Notes: generated by a model from the letters alone, not told the origin. Positions 8,098 to 16,349 are shown, numbered from the stretch's first letter. The stretch: 40,929 nucleotides of DNA from Planctomycetota bacterium (GCA_029558835.1 JAKQDH010000170.1:1-40929), one strand, 5' to 3'. Made by a program: numbers and translations.

Positions 8098-8671
8098 GCC
8101 CCCGCCCGAGTCCGGCGGCCGGACCGGCCGGCCTCTTCCCGAGGCGTTGCCTCGACCGTCGAGCGGAGTAACCGTCGCGCCTCAGAAACAAGAAAGCGAC
8201 TCAGACTCACTGACGCGCACAGCGTCCGCTGCGCCAACCCATGCTGGCACCCGGACGACTTAACATGTGCGACGCGTCAACAAGGTCTGAATCGCTTTGG
8301 CCGTCACCACGGAAAGGTGGCGTTTCGGCCTCCGGGCACAACCCGGACGGCCATATTCTCCCACCACTTCCCAATATAGCACATCGGTCAGACGGGTCAA
8401 GGTAGTTAACCGACCGCACCGGGAGGCCGCCCGGGGGCCGATTCCGCTGCCACTGCACAAGCGGGCAGCCCCCGAGGTGGCTCAAGGGGGACCCATCTCC
8501 AAGCCGTCCTCCCGTCGGAACTTGCGCGCTCAGCCTCCGTGACAGGCGGGCCGCCGGGGCGTGAGGTGGAATCATACCCCCGCGGGCGCCGCGTTGGGCG
8601 GCACGGCCCCCAAGACCGCCACGTCAGCTCCGGGGGGCCGACGCTCCGCGCCTGCCCGGCGACGGAGCCCG
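8098..8671. other. Upstream region and likely leader of thrS
   Basis: About 570 bases with no convincing gene. Counting from the candidate promoter at 8373-8400 (-), the thrS transcript would carry roughly 270 untranslated bases. This leader contains GC-rich inverted segments (for example around 8105-8140, with CCGGCCGG), but I could not identify a T-box or any known thrS control element. The part from 8401 to 8671 shows nothing recognisable. Confidence 0.4.
8373..8400 (-). promoter_or_regulatory. Candidate thrS promoter
   Basis: On the minus strand TTGACC (8400-8395) and TATATT (8378-8373) are separated by 16 bases. This is the best sigma-70-like promoter upstream of thrS and sits in a locally AT-richer patch. 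It implies a leader of about 270 bases before the GTG start. Confidence 0.5.
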
Positions 8672-9595
8672 TCAGTCCCTGGCGCCGCTGGATACTTGCG
8701 CCAGATACACCGGGTTGGTCCAGGCGCTGCGACCCGCCTGGTCGATCACCTCAACGCGGATGTACTTTTCCTCGCCGGTGCAGCGGTACTCGGCGTCGCG
8801 GAGGGGGGCCCCGGTGGGCGCCTCCACGACCCTGCCCGTGTAGGTTCGACCCTTGAAACGGACGCGGGCCGCGGGACTGCACCGCACCGAAAACTCGACC
8901 GCGCCCCCGACCGTCGCCACGTCGAGTCCCTCGATGGTCGGACCCTGCGTGGCGTAGAAGGCACCGCTGCGCAACGCGGCGCAGATCGACTCCGGCGTCA
9001 GCCTGTCCGCCCGGACCATCACCCAGCCGCCGCCGATGTCCTCGGGACCGCCGTGGGCATCATCGCCGGCTGTCCCCCACACCGCTCCCACGCGGTCTAA
9101 GTGCGCATCCCAGAGCAGCTCCGCGTTGTGCGTCCCGTTGAGTCGGCGCGCCAGGTGGTTGTAGATCTCCAAGGCCACGTACCCGCCCGCCAGCGGTGTG
9201 TAATCGCTGAGTTGATGCCCGCTCCAGTACGGGTGCACCATGATGGCCACGCCGCCCTGAGCAGTAACGGCCCGTAGAACCTCGACCGGCGACAGTCGCT
9301 CGGCCGCGATCGACTCGCGGACGTTGACGCCGACGATGTGATAGATGTCGCCGCCGTACGGATTGTCCGGGTGGAGTTCGACGCCCGGAACGACGAGCAG
9401 GCCGGCCGCCTGCTCAGCGAGGACTGGTCCCGCGATGCCGTGGTCGGTGATGACGATGAAGTCATACCCGGCGGCCCGATACTGAGCGCAACGTTCCTCG
9501 ACGCCGACCGCGCCGTCGCTGCGCGTGGTATGGCAATGCAGGTTGCCCCGCCACCACCGACCCGCCGTCTGAAATGGATTCACCCAGGCCGCCAT
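8672..9595 (-). CDS. PHP-domain metal-dependent phosphoesterase-like protein
   Basis: This 307-residue protein carries the metal-binding motifs of the PHP superfamily in order: HCHTTRSDG (about 20-28), ITDHG (about 49-53), PGVELH (about 70-75), MVHPYW (about 118-123) and a late DDAH. Members hydrolyse phosphoesters using two or three metal ions; the substrate here is unknown. After about residue 215 there is a separate beta-rich segment (ending SAWTNPVYLAQV), resembling a small C-terminal domain often attached to stand-alone PHP proteins. No signal peptide is evident. The ATG at 9595 has no strong ribosome binding site. It is on the same strand as thrS but 570 bases away, so probably a separate unit. 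Confidence 0.82.
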   Translation of the reverse strand: MAAWVNPFQTAGRWWRGNLHCHTTRSDGAVGVEERCAQYRAAGYDFIVITDHGIAGPVLAEQAAGLLVVPGVELHPDNPYGGDIYHIVGVNVRESIAAERLSPVEVLRAVTAQGGVAIMVHPYWSGHQLSDYTPLAGGYVALEIYNHLARRLNGTHNAELLWDAHLDRVGAVWGTAGDDAHGGPEDIGGGWVMVRADRLTPESICAALRSGAFYATQGPTIEGLDVATVGGAVEFSVRCSPAARVRFKGRTYTGRVVEAPTGAPLRDAEYRCTGEEKYIRVEVIDQAGRSAWTNPVYLAQVSSGARD

Positions 9596-10183
9596 TCAGA
9601 ACCCCAACCCACTGCGACTTCGTAGGGCGTCCAGATACCCTGAGGCACCAGAACCACCTCAACACCGTCCTGCCCTTCGGGGAGAGGGCAGAGCGCGGGA
9701 GATTGCCGGGGGCTGCCGCCCTCCCCGGACACTGCCGTGACACGAAAGGCGTTTGTGCCGGTGGCTCCAAGACTATCCGCGTTTGCGTCGTGAACCAAGA
9801 GCGGCCGTCGCGGGGTGCGGCCATCGGGCTACGTCCGGGGGAGATGCGGACACCTCCGTCCGTCGCGTCCGCGCCAGCGAGGCGGTGGCAAGCCGGGCCG
9901 CGGACTGGGGGACGTGGCGGCATACCCCCCAAGTTCGTGCCTTGACGACGATTTGCCCGGCGACCGGTGCCCCCGCGCCCCGTACGTGGCACCGAGCCCC
10001 GTTCGCCCCCCGACAATCTCTCGGGACGCTGCTTGTCCCCCCCGACTGTGGTGTATACTGACAGGTAGTCCGAAAATCGTGGACATCGTGCGATGCGCCG
10101 GTCTTTGTTGCCCCTTTCGACCGGCGAACCGCACCAGCCACGCCAGGGAAGAAGAGACAACTCAGTTTCGAGGAGGCTATCAA
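9596..10183. other. Divergent intergenic region with a small palindrome
   Basis: About 590 bases between the leftward PHP gene and the rightward secreted-protein pair. I see no gene. CTGCCCT (9670-9676) and AGGGCAG (9685-9691) flank a short loop containing GGGGAG, resembling the CCCTCTCC/GGAGAGGG palindrome family seen at 29056-29078. A weak promoter-like pair (TTGTCC 10033-10038 and TATACT 10054-10059, 15 bases apart) lies before the gene at 10184. Confidence 0.4.
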
Positions 10184-10675
10184 ATGACACGCATGTTTTT
10201 GCGCTGGATGTCGCTCATTGCGGTGGCCGCGGGGGTGGTGGGCTGGCTTTCCGTGACCCGCGCCGACAACTGCCCCTGGGGCGGCGCGGGCTATGACTGC
10301 GGCGGGCCGGGGCAGGTGGGATGTTGCATGGACTTTGCCGACCAGGAGGATTGCGTGCGCCGGACGTCGTGCGAGTGCATCGGCGACCAGATCTTCCCGC
10401 CGCTGTGGGGTCTCTGCAACCAGACCAGCGTCACGCCGTTCCCGGCGAGCGAACGGCGCCACTTCCACCTGAGAACCACTCTTGGGGTCGCCACGTGCAA
10501 GCTGCAGTGCGAGGAAATGCAGCCGTGTTATGACGTGTATACTTGCTCACCACCGATGCCCGGGGAGGTGTGCTGGAATGACCAGGACTGCAAGCGCAGC
10601 AAGTATCCCCTCTTTTTGGAGGGCCGCGTCCCTTGGCGCGACTCGTACACGTATTGCGGACCGGTGGCGCCATGA
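10184..10675 (+). CDS. Small cysteine-rich secreted protein, unknown function
   Basis: This is a 163-residue protein with a perfect AGGAGG ribosome binding site 7 bases before the ATG. The N-terminus is a typical Sec signal peptide: basic start, hydrophobic run LIAVAAGVVGWLSV, then TRADN. The exported part has 15 cysteines in about 137 residues, including paired and closely spaced ones (GCCMDF, SCECIG), which suggests a disulfide-stabilised extracytoplasmic protein. I recognise no family. The next gene, also secreted, starts 44 bases downstream with its own ribosome binding site, so the two are probably co-transcribed. Confidence 0.72.
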   Translation: MTRMFLRWMSLIAVAAGVVGWLSVTRADNCPWGGAGYDCGGPGQVGCCMDFADQEDCVRRTSCECIGDQIFPPLWGLCNQTSVTPFPASERRHFHLRTTLGVATCKLQCEEMQPCYDVYTCSPPMPGEVCWNDQDCKRSKYPLFLEGRVPWRDSYTYCGPVAP

Positions 10676-10719
10676 GTCACTTGGTTCTCATGCTTAAGTG
10701 AGACCAAAGGAGCACGACC

Positions 10720-12219
10720 ATGTGGTGGTTCGCGATGCTGCCTGCGCTTGCGGGGATGGCCTTGGCCGAACCGCCCGCCAGGCAGGTACTGACCAGAGCT
10801 GACTTGCCGCCGCAAATCCGGCAACTGCTCGAAGAGCGCTCGCAGTGGCGGGGTGTGAACTTCATTTGGCATGTCCGGAACAACTGTAGTGACGGAGTTT
10901 CCTATGAGCGCTATTACGAAACCCGGGTCGTGCGGGACCGTGCCCTGGAGGTCAACAAGGGCGACGCCGAGGGGCTTCATCGGGAGGACTTCCGGAACAC
11001 CTACTCGGAGACGGGTAAGAAGCTGACGGCTGAGGACTTTGGGCTCAATCAATATGCGCGCCCGCGACGCAAGCTGCTCTATGAAGGAGCAACCTGGTAC
11101 CGCAAGGGCGAGCAGACCTCGACGCTGGTCTCGCCGCGGACGGATGAGAACGCCTATGCGCCGGACGAAGGCACTTACCGGCCGGACCTGCTCGGCCTGT
11201 TCCCCGCCTGGCGACCCGAGTACTATGAGAATGTCTTCGTCATGCCGAAGTCGTTTGAGTGGACCGAGGTGCCGGTGAGCTACGACACCGCCCGGGTCGG
11301 TGCCCGCGAGATCGTCTCCATGGCCTGGGAGCAGCATGGGACGCCGCTGCGCCTCGAGTGGGAGCTGGACACGCAGCGCGGCGGCCTGCCCGTGCGCTCC
11401 GGGTTGTATGCGGGAAATGACATGGTCTGGGAAAGCCGCATCTCATTGAAACAGTTCGGCCAGAAGTGGTACCCAGCCCAGGTCGAGATGTCAGAGTTCG
11501 CCGAGCACGGCGGCAAGGTCCCCTACGAAGTCGTTACCGTGGACGCCATCGAGTGCTTCGACCCGACCGATGAGGACTATGAAGCGCTCAACCCCACCGC
11601 AGCCCTGGGCGTCGACCTGGGCCACAACATCGCCGTTCGGGAAACCGGCTCCCGTACGTGGGATGGTACCCAGTTCATCACCCCTGACGAGGCCGTGGAA
11701 CTCGTCTACGGCTGGGGTGTGGACTTCGGGCCGCTCTGGGTGCGCGACATTGCTCGGGAGATGAAGATCACCGAGGAAGAGTACCGCGAGAAGGTCCGCC
11801 AGGGGCGCGAGGAATACCGGCGTGTAAACGGGCTGCCTGCGGGATATGGTGAGTTCGTGGCCGGCCAGCCCGGGCAGGCGGCGGAGGACGAGTGGGAGCG
11901 CTACACCCGCGAGTTCGTCGAGCGGCACAAGCTGGAGGGCGAACGAAAGGACCGTGCCTACGAGATGCTGCGTCAGTGCCAGGCCCGCCGGGCATGGTAC
12001 CTATACAAGCACCGGGATGACTTCCAGCGTTTGGAAGGTCCCGCGGCCGCGGGTGCGTCACCGGCGAAAGACGATGGTTCCCCGCGTCCCGAGGCAACCG
12101 AGCGGCAGGAGAAGCTTAGGCGTCTGCGGCAGCCCATCCAACTGATCTTCGACCGGCAACTGAAGCCGGGGGTCCACACCCTGCTGCCGAAGGCCGAGCG
12201 CAGCCAAGACGCCGCCTGA
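10720..12219 (+). CDS. Secreted protein of unknown function (499 residues)
   Basis: The N-terminus MWWFAMLPALAGMALAEPP is a short signal peptide with an AxA-like cleavage site. AAAGGAG lies just before the ATG. The first ~300 residues look like a beta-rich extracytoplasmic domain, with many aromatic and charged alternations such as WESRISLKQFGQKWYPAQV. This resembles the general style of LolA/outer-membrane-lipoprotein-sorting folds, but I see no signature to prove it. From about residue 340 the sequence is highly charged and helical (KITEEEYREKVRQGREEY and later). It follows the cysteine-rich protein by 44 bases, suggesting a joint function at the cell envelope. No catalytic motif was found. 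Confidence 0.7.
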   Translation: MWWFAMLPALAGMALAEPPARQVLTRADLPPQIRQLLEERSQWRGVNFIWHVRNNCSDGVSYERYYETRVVRDRALEVNKGDAEGLHREDFRNTYSETGKKLTAEDFGLNQYARPRRKLLYEGATWYRKGEQTSTLVSPRTDENAYAPDEGTYRPDLLGLFPAWRPEYYENVFVMPKSFEWTEVPVSYDTARVGAREIVSMAWEQHGTPLRLEWELDTQRGGLPVRSGLYAGNDMVWESRISLKQFGQKWYPAQVEMSEFAEHGGKVPYEVVTVDAIECFDPTDEDYEALNPTAALGVDLGHNIAVRETGSRTWDGTQFITPDEAVELVYGWGVDFGPLWVRDIAREMKITEEEYREKVRQGREEYRRVNGLPAGYGEFVAGQPGQAAEDEWERYTREFVERHKLEGERKDRAYEMLRQCQARRAWYLYKHRDDFQRLEGPAAAGASPAKDDGSPRPEATERQEKLRRLRQPIQLIFDRQLKPGVHTLLPKAERSQDAA

Positions 12220-12258
12220 TCAAGTCCGGGCGACACGGCGACCCAAGCGGCCAACGAG

Positions 12259-12345
12259 GCCGGCATGGTCAAGCGCAGCCCTGCCGTGCCGAACAGGATG
12301 CCGAGCAGGGTGGCATGGCCAAGCGCAGAGCCGCCCTGCTCTCCG
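12259..12345 (+). repeat. Two copies of the dispersed GGTGGCATGG palindrome (locus A)
   Basis: Two imperfect hairpin units lie side by side at about 12260-12291 and 12309-12340. Each begins GGCATGG(T/C)CAAGCGCAG and closes with a partly complementary GCC segment. They match the first half of the bipartite element found at 18751, 20686 (inverted) and 33650. They sit between the end of the 499-residue gene and a leftward 39-residue gene. Confidence 0.6.
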
Positions 12346-12471
12346 AAATGCGAGAGACGGCGGGGCGCACTCGCACACTCTCGCGTCCGCCAGCGGACAA
12401 GCTCCGTCGGCCCGGACATGTCACCTGAGCCGCACGTGATCCCGTGTCACACCCGTGCGGGTCGACCAAAC

Positions 12472-12591
12472 TCAGGACACGCCGAAGAGCGAACTGATCA
12501 GGTTCGCCAGGATCGCCGTGAGGACCGTCACCAGCGCCGAAACGAACTGCTCCAGGAAACCCGACGACGTCAGGAACCCACCGATATCCAT
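12472..12591 (-). CDS. Small hydrophobic membrane protein (39 residues)
   Basis: A short frame starting MDIGGFLTSSGFLEQF and ending in SLFGVS has GGGGAG 7 bases before its ATG. Nearly the whole length from residue 11 on is an amphipathic or membrane-spanning helix (VSALVTVLTAILANLISS). I recognise no family. It could be a small membrane peptide, a toxin-like peptide or a regulator, but a gene this short cannot be proven from one sequence. Confidence 0.42.
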   Translation of the reverse strand: MDIGGFLTSSGFLEQFVSALVTVLTAILANLISSLFGVS

Positions 12592-12928
12592 AGCCTGACT
12601 CCCCGTCCGGGGCGGCGCACCCCACGCCACCCCCGAACGGGCAGGAATCATACGCCGCCCCCTCGGTGCCGACAACCGCCCCGTCGGGCCCGGCCGACGA
12701 CCAACCGCCCCCCGCCAACCCCGACCGGCCGCGTGGGAGCCCCACCCGAACCCGAGTGGAGACGAGGGGCGTCGCCCGCGCACCGAGAAGGACCCTCGCT
12801 CCTGCTCGGGTTCCGGCCCGGCTCGACGCCAGCGCTGGTTGTGTTACCGTATGTGCGCTCCGCCGCCCGGCGGCACGCTCGTGGACTCGATGAGTACGCT
12901 CCCGTTCCCAGGAGAGGAGGGCAAGGCG
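12592..12928. other. Divergent GC-rich intergenic region
   Basis: About 340 bases between the leftward 39-residue gene and the rightward small secreted protein. I see no gene, repeat or clear promoter in it. Confidence 0.35.
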
Positions 12929-13225
12929 ATGACAACTCCAATGCGTCTCGGCGCGCTACTTGTTGTCGGGCTTGGCGTTCTGCTTATGATGGATCCCGTG
13001 GGGGGCGGGCCCGCGCCAGGGGAGGGTGCCGCGCAGGAGCGGGCGGAATCCCCCGAGGCGGTCGCCATCGCCGTTGACGGCCAGTCGGTTTACCGCCTTT
13101 GGTCCGACGGGACCGTCGATGTGCTGTCCATGTCCGAGGCTGGTCGCCCCAACGCCCGCTGGTTCAGGATCCCGCGCGGGTCACGTCCTGGCGAGGGAGC
13201 TGAGAGTGGCAAACCGGGGCAGTAG
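12929..13225 (+). CDS. Small secreted or anchored protein, unknown function
   Basis: A 98-residue protein with AGGAGG 8 bases before the ATG at 12929. The N-terminus (MTTPMRLGALLVVGLGVLLM) is a signal peptide or membrane anchor. The next ~25 residues are Gly/Pro/Ala-rich. The rest contains one compact segment (about residues 44-80: AVAIAVDGQSVYRLWSDGTV onward) that looks like a few beta strands. No family recognised. It is 78 bases before the tryptophanase gene, but there is no clear functional link. Confidence 0.55.
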   Translation: MTTPMRLGALLVVGLGVLLMMDPVGGGPAPGEGAAQERAESPEAVAIAVDGQSVYRLWSDGTVDVLSMSEAGRPNARWFRIPRGSRPGEGAESGKPGQ

Positions 13226-13303
13226 GCACGGCCGTCATCGTGCCGCGGCGAGCATTGAGCAGAGTGGGTCATCGACCTGGTGTTGTGGACGTTGCATGCT
13301 GCT

Positions 13304-14665
13304 ATGAAGACTATCATCGAACCGTTCAAGATCAAGGTTGTCGAGCCGATCCGGATGACCACGCGCGAGCACCGCGAGCAGGTGCTGCGCGAGGCGGGGT
13401 TCAACATCTTCAACATCCGGGCCGAGGACGTGCTCATCGACCTGCTCACCGACAGCGGCACCGGCGCGATGAGCAGCGAGCAATGGGCGGGCATCATGCG
13501 CGGTGACGAGTCGTACGCCGGCGCGGTCAGCTTCCACCGCTTCTACGACCGCCTGCGCGCCCTCACCGGCTTCACGCACATCCTGCCCACCCACCAGGGC
13601 CGGGCCAGCGAACGCATCCTCTTCGAGCTGGTCGGCGGGCCGAACCTCATCGTCCCCAACAACAACCACTTCGACACCACCCGCGCCAACGTCGAGCACT
13701 CCGGCGCGGAGGCCGTCGATCTCGTCATCGCCGAGGGACGCAAGCCGACGACGCGGCACCCCTTCAAGGGCAACCTGGACATCAGCCGGCTGGAGCGGCT
13801 CTTCGCGGACGTCGGCCCCCAGCGTATCCCGCTCGTCATGCTCACGGTGACCAACAACAGCGGCGGCGGTCAGCCGGTGAGCTTGGAGAACATCAAGGCG
13901 GTACGCAAGGTCTGTGACCGCTATCGCAAACCGTTCTTCCTGGACGCCTGCCGCTTCGCCGAGAACGCCTGGTTCATCAAGCAGCGCGAGCCCGGACAGC
14001 GGGACCGTTCCGTGGCGGACATCGTCCGCGAGATGTTCGACCTGGCCGACGGGGCGACGATCAGCGCGAAAAAGGACGGGCTGGTCAACATCGGCGGCGT
14101 GCTGATGATGCGGGACGAGCAGCTCGCCTGGCGGGCCCGCAACCTGCTCATCCTCACGGAAGGCTTCCCCACCTACGGCGGCCTGGCCGGACGCGACCTC
14201 GAGGCGATGGCCCAGGGCTTCGAGGAGGTCATTCACGAAGATTACTTGCAGTATCGCGTGCGCTCGGTCGAATACCTCGGGGAGAGGCTGCTGGCCGGCG
14301 GCGTGCAGATCGTCGAGCCGCCCGGCGGGCACGCCGTCTACATCGACGCCGGGGCATTCTGCCCGCATATCCCGCCGGCGGGTTTTCCCGGGCAGGCGCT
14401 GGTGTGCGCGTTGTACCGGCACGCGGGTATCCGCGCGGTGGAGATCGGGTCGCTGATGTTCGGCGAGAAGGGTCGCCACCCAGACATGGAGCTGGTCCGC
14501 CTGGCTGTTCCCCGCCGCGTGTACACCCAGAGCCACGTTGACTACGTCATCGAGGCCATTCTCGAGGTGTTCGCCCAGCGCCGCACCCTGAAACCGCTGG
14601 AGATCGTGGAAGCCCCGCCGCAGCTTCGCCATTTTACCGCTCGGCTGCGGGAGGTGGGAACCTGA
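13304..14665 (+). CDS. tnaA: Tryptophanase (beta-eliminating lyase family)
   Basis: This 453-residue PLP enzyme cleaves tryptophan to indole, pyruvate and ammonia; its sister family, tyrosine phenol-lyase, yields phenol. Clear family motifs are LLTDSGTGAMS near residue 45, PTHQGRASE, TNNSGGGQPVS, DACRFAENAWFIKQRE, the PLP-lysine segment ISAKKDG (lysine at about 257), EGFPTYGGLAGRDLEAMA and a C-terminal RHFTARL. AVEIGS near residue 380 matches tryptophanase; as I recall, tyrosine phenol-lyase has MERG there. The GRDLEAMA stretch, however, is closer to tyrosine phenol-lyase, so substrate is likely but not certain. The start at 13304 is by homology, since its ribosome binding site is weak. No TnaC leader peptide or tryptophan permease is seen. 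Confidence 0.85.
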   Translation: MKTIIEPFKIKVVEPIRMTTREHREQVLREAGFNIFNIRAEDVLIDLLTDSGTGAMSSEQWAGIMRGDESYAGAVSFHRFYDRLRALTGFTHILPTHQGRASERILFELVGGPNLIVPNNNHFDTTRANVEHSGAEAVDLVIAEGRKPTTRHPFKGNLDISRLERLFADVGPQRIPLVMLTVTNNSGGGQPVSLENIKAVRKVCDRYRKPFFLDACRFAENAWFIKQREPGQRDRSVADIVREMFDLADGATISAKKDGLVNIGGVLMMRDEQLAWRARNLLILTEGFPTYGGLAGRDLEAMAQGFEEVIHEDYLQYRVRSVEYLGERLLAGGVQIVEPPGGHAVYIDAGAFCPHIPPAGFPGQALVCALYRHAGIRAVEIGSLMFGEKGRHPDMELVRLAVPRRVYTQSHVDYVIEAILEVFAQRRTLKPLEIVEAPPQLRHFTARLREVGT

Positions 14666-14681
14666 TGGTCCGGGGTGGAGC

Positions 14682-15071
14682 ATGAGGCCCAGCCGCATCC
14701 AGGCCGTTGACCACATCCACCTTGAGGCTGCGCCCGAGGCGGCGGACGACCTCCGCTGGTTCTACACTGAAGTGGCGGCGCTGGAGGAGGTTGACGGCCT
14801 CGACCCGGTCGCGACCGGTCGGCTCGCCTTCCGCTCGGAAAAGCTGGAAGTCCGCTTCCGTTTCGTGCCGAGGCCGCTGGTAGAGCCGAACCGACGGCGG
14901 ATGACGGTGGCCGTCCCGTCGCTGGCGGCGGCCGCCGCCCTGCTTGCCGAGCGTGGGCTCGGACATGCCCGGGAGCGCGGCCTGCTCTATACGGAGGAGC
15001 GGCTCCACGTCCTGGACCCGGCCGGTCACCGGGTGGAACTGAAGCAGGACTGGGGCTTGGCCGGACTGTAA
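14682..15071 (+). CDS. VOC-superfamily (glyoxalase/bleomycin-resistance fold) protein
   Basis: A 129-residue single-domain protein beginning with the VOC-type strand IQAVDHIHLEAAPEAADDLRW and ending LHVLDPAGHRVELKQDW. His (DHIHLE) and Glu (HRVELK) are at the usual metal-ligand positions. The family covers glyoxalases, dioxygenases and resistance proteins, so no reaction is assigned. It starts 16 bases after the tryptophanase stop, with GGTGGAG just before the ATG, and is probably translated from the same mRNA. A dispersed ~65-bp repeat follows its stop codon. Confidence 0.75.
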   Translation: MRPSRIQAVDHIHLEAAPEAADDLRWFYTEVAALEEVDGLDPVATGRLAFRSEKLEVRFRFVPRPLVEPNRRRMTVAVPSLAAAAALLAERGLGHARERGLLYTEERLHVLDPAGHRVELKQDWGLAGL

Positions 15072-15079
15072 ACCACCGT

Positions 15080-15147
15080 GCGCGATTCGGCGCCGCCGAT
15101 CCGAACCGTGACCGTAAGGGAGCGGCCCGGTTCCAACGCCGGTGGTG
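15080..15147 (+). repeat. Dispersed post-stop repeat, copy 1
   Basis: This stretch begins GCGCGATTCGG 8 bases after the VOC-gene stop and runs through GATCCGAACCG, GACCGT(A)AGG and CAACGCCGGTGG. It aligns over its length with 40465-40530 at roughly 80 percent identity by eye, same orientation, also just after a stop codon. Confidence 0.65.
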
Positions 15148-15376
15148 GCTGATGACGCACGGTCATGTCGCTGGTGGGCGGTGTTTCCGGGGTTCCGGCT
15201 GGGTGCGCGGGGGGTCGTCGCCCCGGCCGAGTGCTCCTCGAAGGCATGACCCCCGCCGGGCCGACTTCGGGCCGATGCCATGCGGATCCAAGCCCCGGGG
15301 GAAGCCGAGGCGGTTCCCCACGCGCCCCAGGTTCGCCGACGATGCCGTGAAGAACGAAAAATCCGAAAAAGGGGGC

Positions 15377-15405
15377 GTGACAACCGTTTGCCTGTCGGGT
15401 ATATT
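15377..15405 (+). promoter_or_regulatory. Strong candidate promoter upstream of the structured RNA and coaE
   Basis: GTGACA (15377-15382) and TATATT (15400-15405) are separated by exactly 17 bases, the best promoter match in the window. It sits just after an A-rich stretch (15352-15370). Transcription would begin near 15412 and first cross a long self-complementary segment rather than a gene. Confidence 0.6.
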
Positions 15406-15411
15406 ACGGTG

Positions 15412-15670
15412 CCTGAGCGGGGAATGGATCACCTGCGTCGTCTGCCCATCCGAGCGCTACGCCCCGTCCTGAATAGCAACCGGCAGACAACGAACGGCGC
15501 TTTGCCCAGCAGACAAGGTGAGCACGCCGATCGCCGCGGGTGAGAGCGGTGATCGGTAAGAACCGGCAGGGAACGGGGCGATGTTGAGCGGAGGCGCTGA
15601 CCCGCGGCCTCTGCCGATAGATCCCTGGACCGCACGCATGGGACGGTGGGAAACCCAGGCGGGGTTTCTC
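15412..15670 (+). ncRNA. Candidate rod-shaped structured RNA (or long coaE leader)
   Basis: From the predicted start near 15412 the sequence folds on itself in nested order. GCGG 15417-15420 pairs with CCGC 15630-15633, GGATC 15426-15430 with GATCC 15620-15624, and AGCGCT 15453-15458 with GGCGCT 15593-15598. CGCCCCGT 15460-15467 pairs with ACGGGGCG 15573-15580, CCTG 15468-15471 with CAGG 15567-15570, and CCGG 15480-15483 with CCGG 15563-15566. An 11-bp apical hairpin joins 15527-15537 and 15546-15556. A GAAACCC/GGGTTTC hairpin (15650-15668) could terminate it. A long imperfect rod of 200-250 bases with open internal loops is the general shape of 6S RNA, but I see no sequence proof of that family. 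The alternative is a 5' leader controlling coaE. The fold was found by hand, without energy calculation. Confidence 0.4.
15650..15670 (+). terminator. Candidate terminator hairpin before coaE
   Basis: GAAACCC (15650-15656) and GGGTTTC (15662-15668) form a 7-bp stem with a 5-base loop, followed by TCTGT rather than a clean T-tract. It immediately precedes the possible coaE start codons, so it could end the upstream RNA or act as an attenuator. Confidence 0.4.
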
Positions 15671-15671
15671 T

Positions 15672-16349
15672 GTGGGTGCATTGTCGAAACCCTCGCTTAC
15701 ATCATGCAAGCCGGTAATCGGTTTGGCAGGCGGGATTGGGGCGGGGAAGTCCACCGTTGCCGGGTTGTTCCAGGAGGCGGGGGCGGCGGTGATTGACGCC
15801 GACCGCATGGTCCGCGAGTTGCTGGAGCAGTCGGAGGTGGTGGCCACCATCGGAAGCTGGTGGCCGGAGGCGGTTCGGCCCGACGGCGAGGGGCTGGATC
15901 GGGGGGTAATCGCCGACATCGTCTTCCGGCAGCCGGAGGCGTGCCGGCGGCTTGAGCAGTTGCTGTACCCGCGGATCGAGCGGCGGCAGGCTGACCTGAT
16001 CGCCGGCTACCAGCGTGACCCGGCCGTCCGCGCCGTGGTCATCGACGCTCCCAAGCTGTTCGAGGCGGGTTTTGAACGGTACTGCGATGCGGTGCTTTAC
16101 GTCGAGGCGGATCGACGGGTGCGGGTGGACCGGGTGGTCCGGGCCCGCGGTTGGACGGAGACGGAGTTGCAGCGGCGGGAGAATCTGCAATACTCACTGG
16201 AGCGGAAGCGGGCAAAAGCCGATTTCGTGATTGTTAACAACTCCGATATCGACGACCTGCGTGCCCGGGTGAACGAAGTGCTGAGCGCCATCCTGACCGC
16301 TTTCCCCGAACGACGGGATCGAGACGACAACCCTGAGGCCCCGCGCTAG
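15672..16349 (+). CDS. coaE: Dephospho-CoA kinase
   Basis: This enzyme phosphorylates dephospho-CoA, the last step of coenzyme A synthesis. The P-loop GLAGGIGAGKST is at about residues 17-28, followed by the family segment VIDADRMVREL, a DAPKLFEAGF segment (usually P-L-L-F-E) and VIVNNSDIDDLRARV near the end. The start is uncertain: GTG 15672 gives 225 residues, TTG 15681 gives 222, and the family normally begins only a few residues before the P-loop. Neither has a strong ribosome binding site, and both lie in the tail of a hairpin, which may point to regulated translation. rho follows 79 bases downstream. Confidence 0.92.
   Translation: MGALSKPSLTSCKPVIGLAGGIGAGKSTVAGLFQEAGAAVIDADRMVRELLEQSEVVATIGSWWPEAVRPDGEGLDRGVIADIVFRQPEACRRLEQLLYPRIERRQADLIAGYQRDPAVRAVVIDAPKLFEAGFERYCDAVLYVEADRRVRVDRVVRARGWTETELQRRENLQYSLERKRAKADFVIVNNSDIDDLRARVNEVLSAILTAFPERRDRDDNPEAPR

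Noticed and set aside
8098..8372. T-box riboswitch before thrS
   Set aside because: No T-box motif (AGGGTGGNACCGCG-like) or specifier loop is visible.
9815..10183. In-frame upstream extension of the cysteine-rich protein
   Set aside because: The extension would place the signal peptide inside the protein; AGGAGG before 10184 fixes the start.
15412..15670. RNase P RNA, tmRNA or SRP RNA
   Set aside because: I looked for their conserved sequence blocks (such as GAGGAAAGTCC or the tmRNA ends) and found none.
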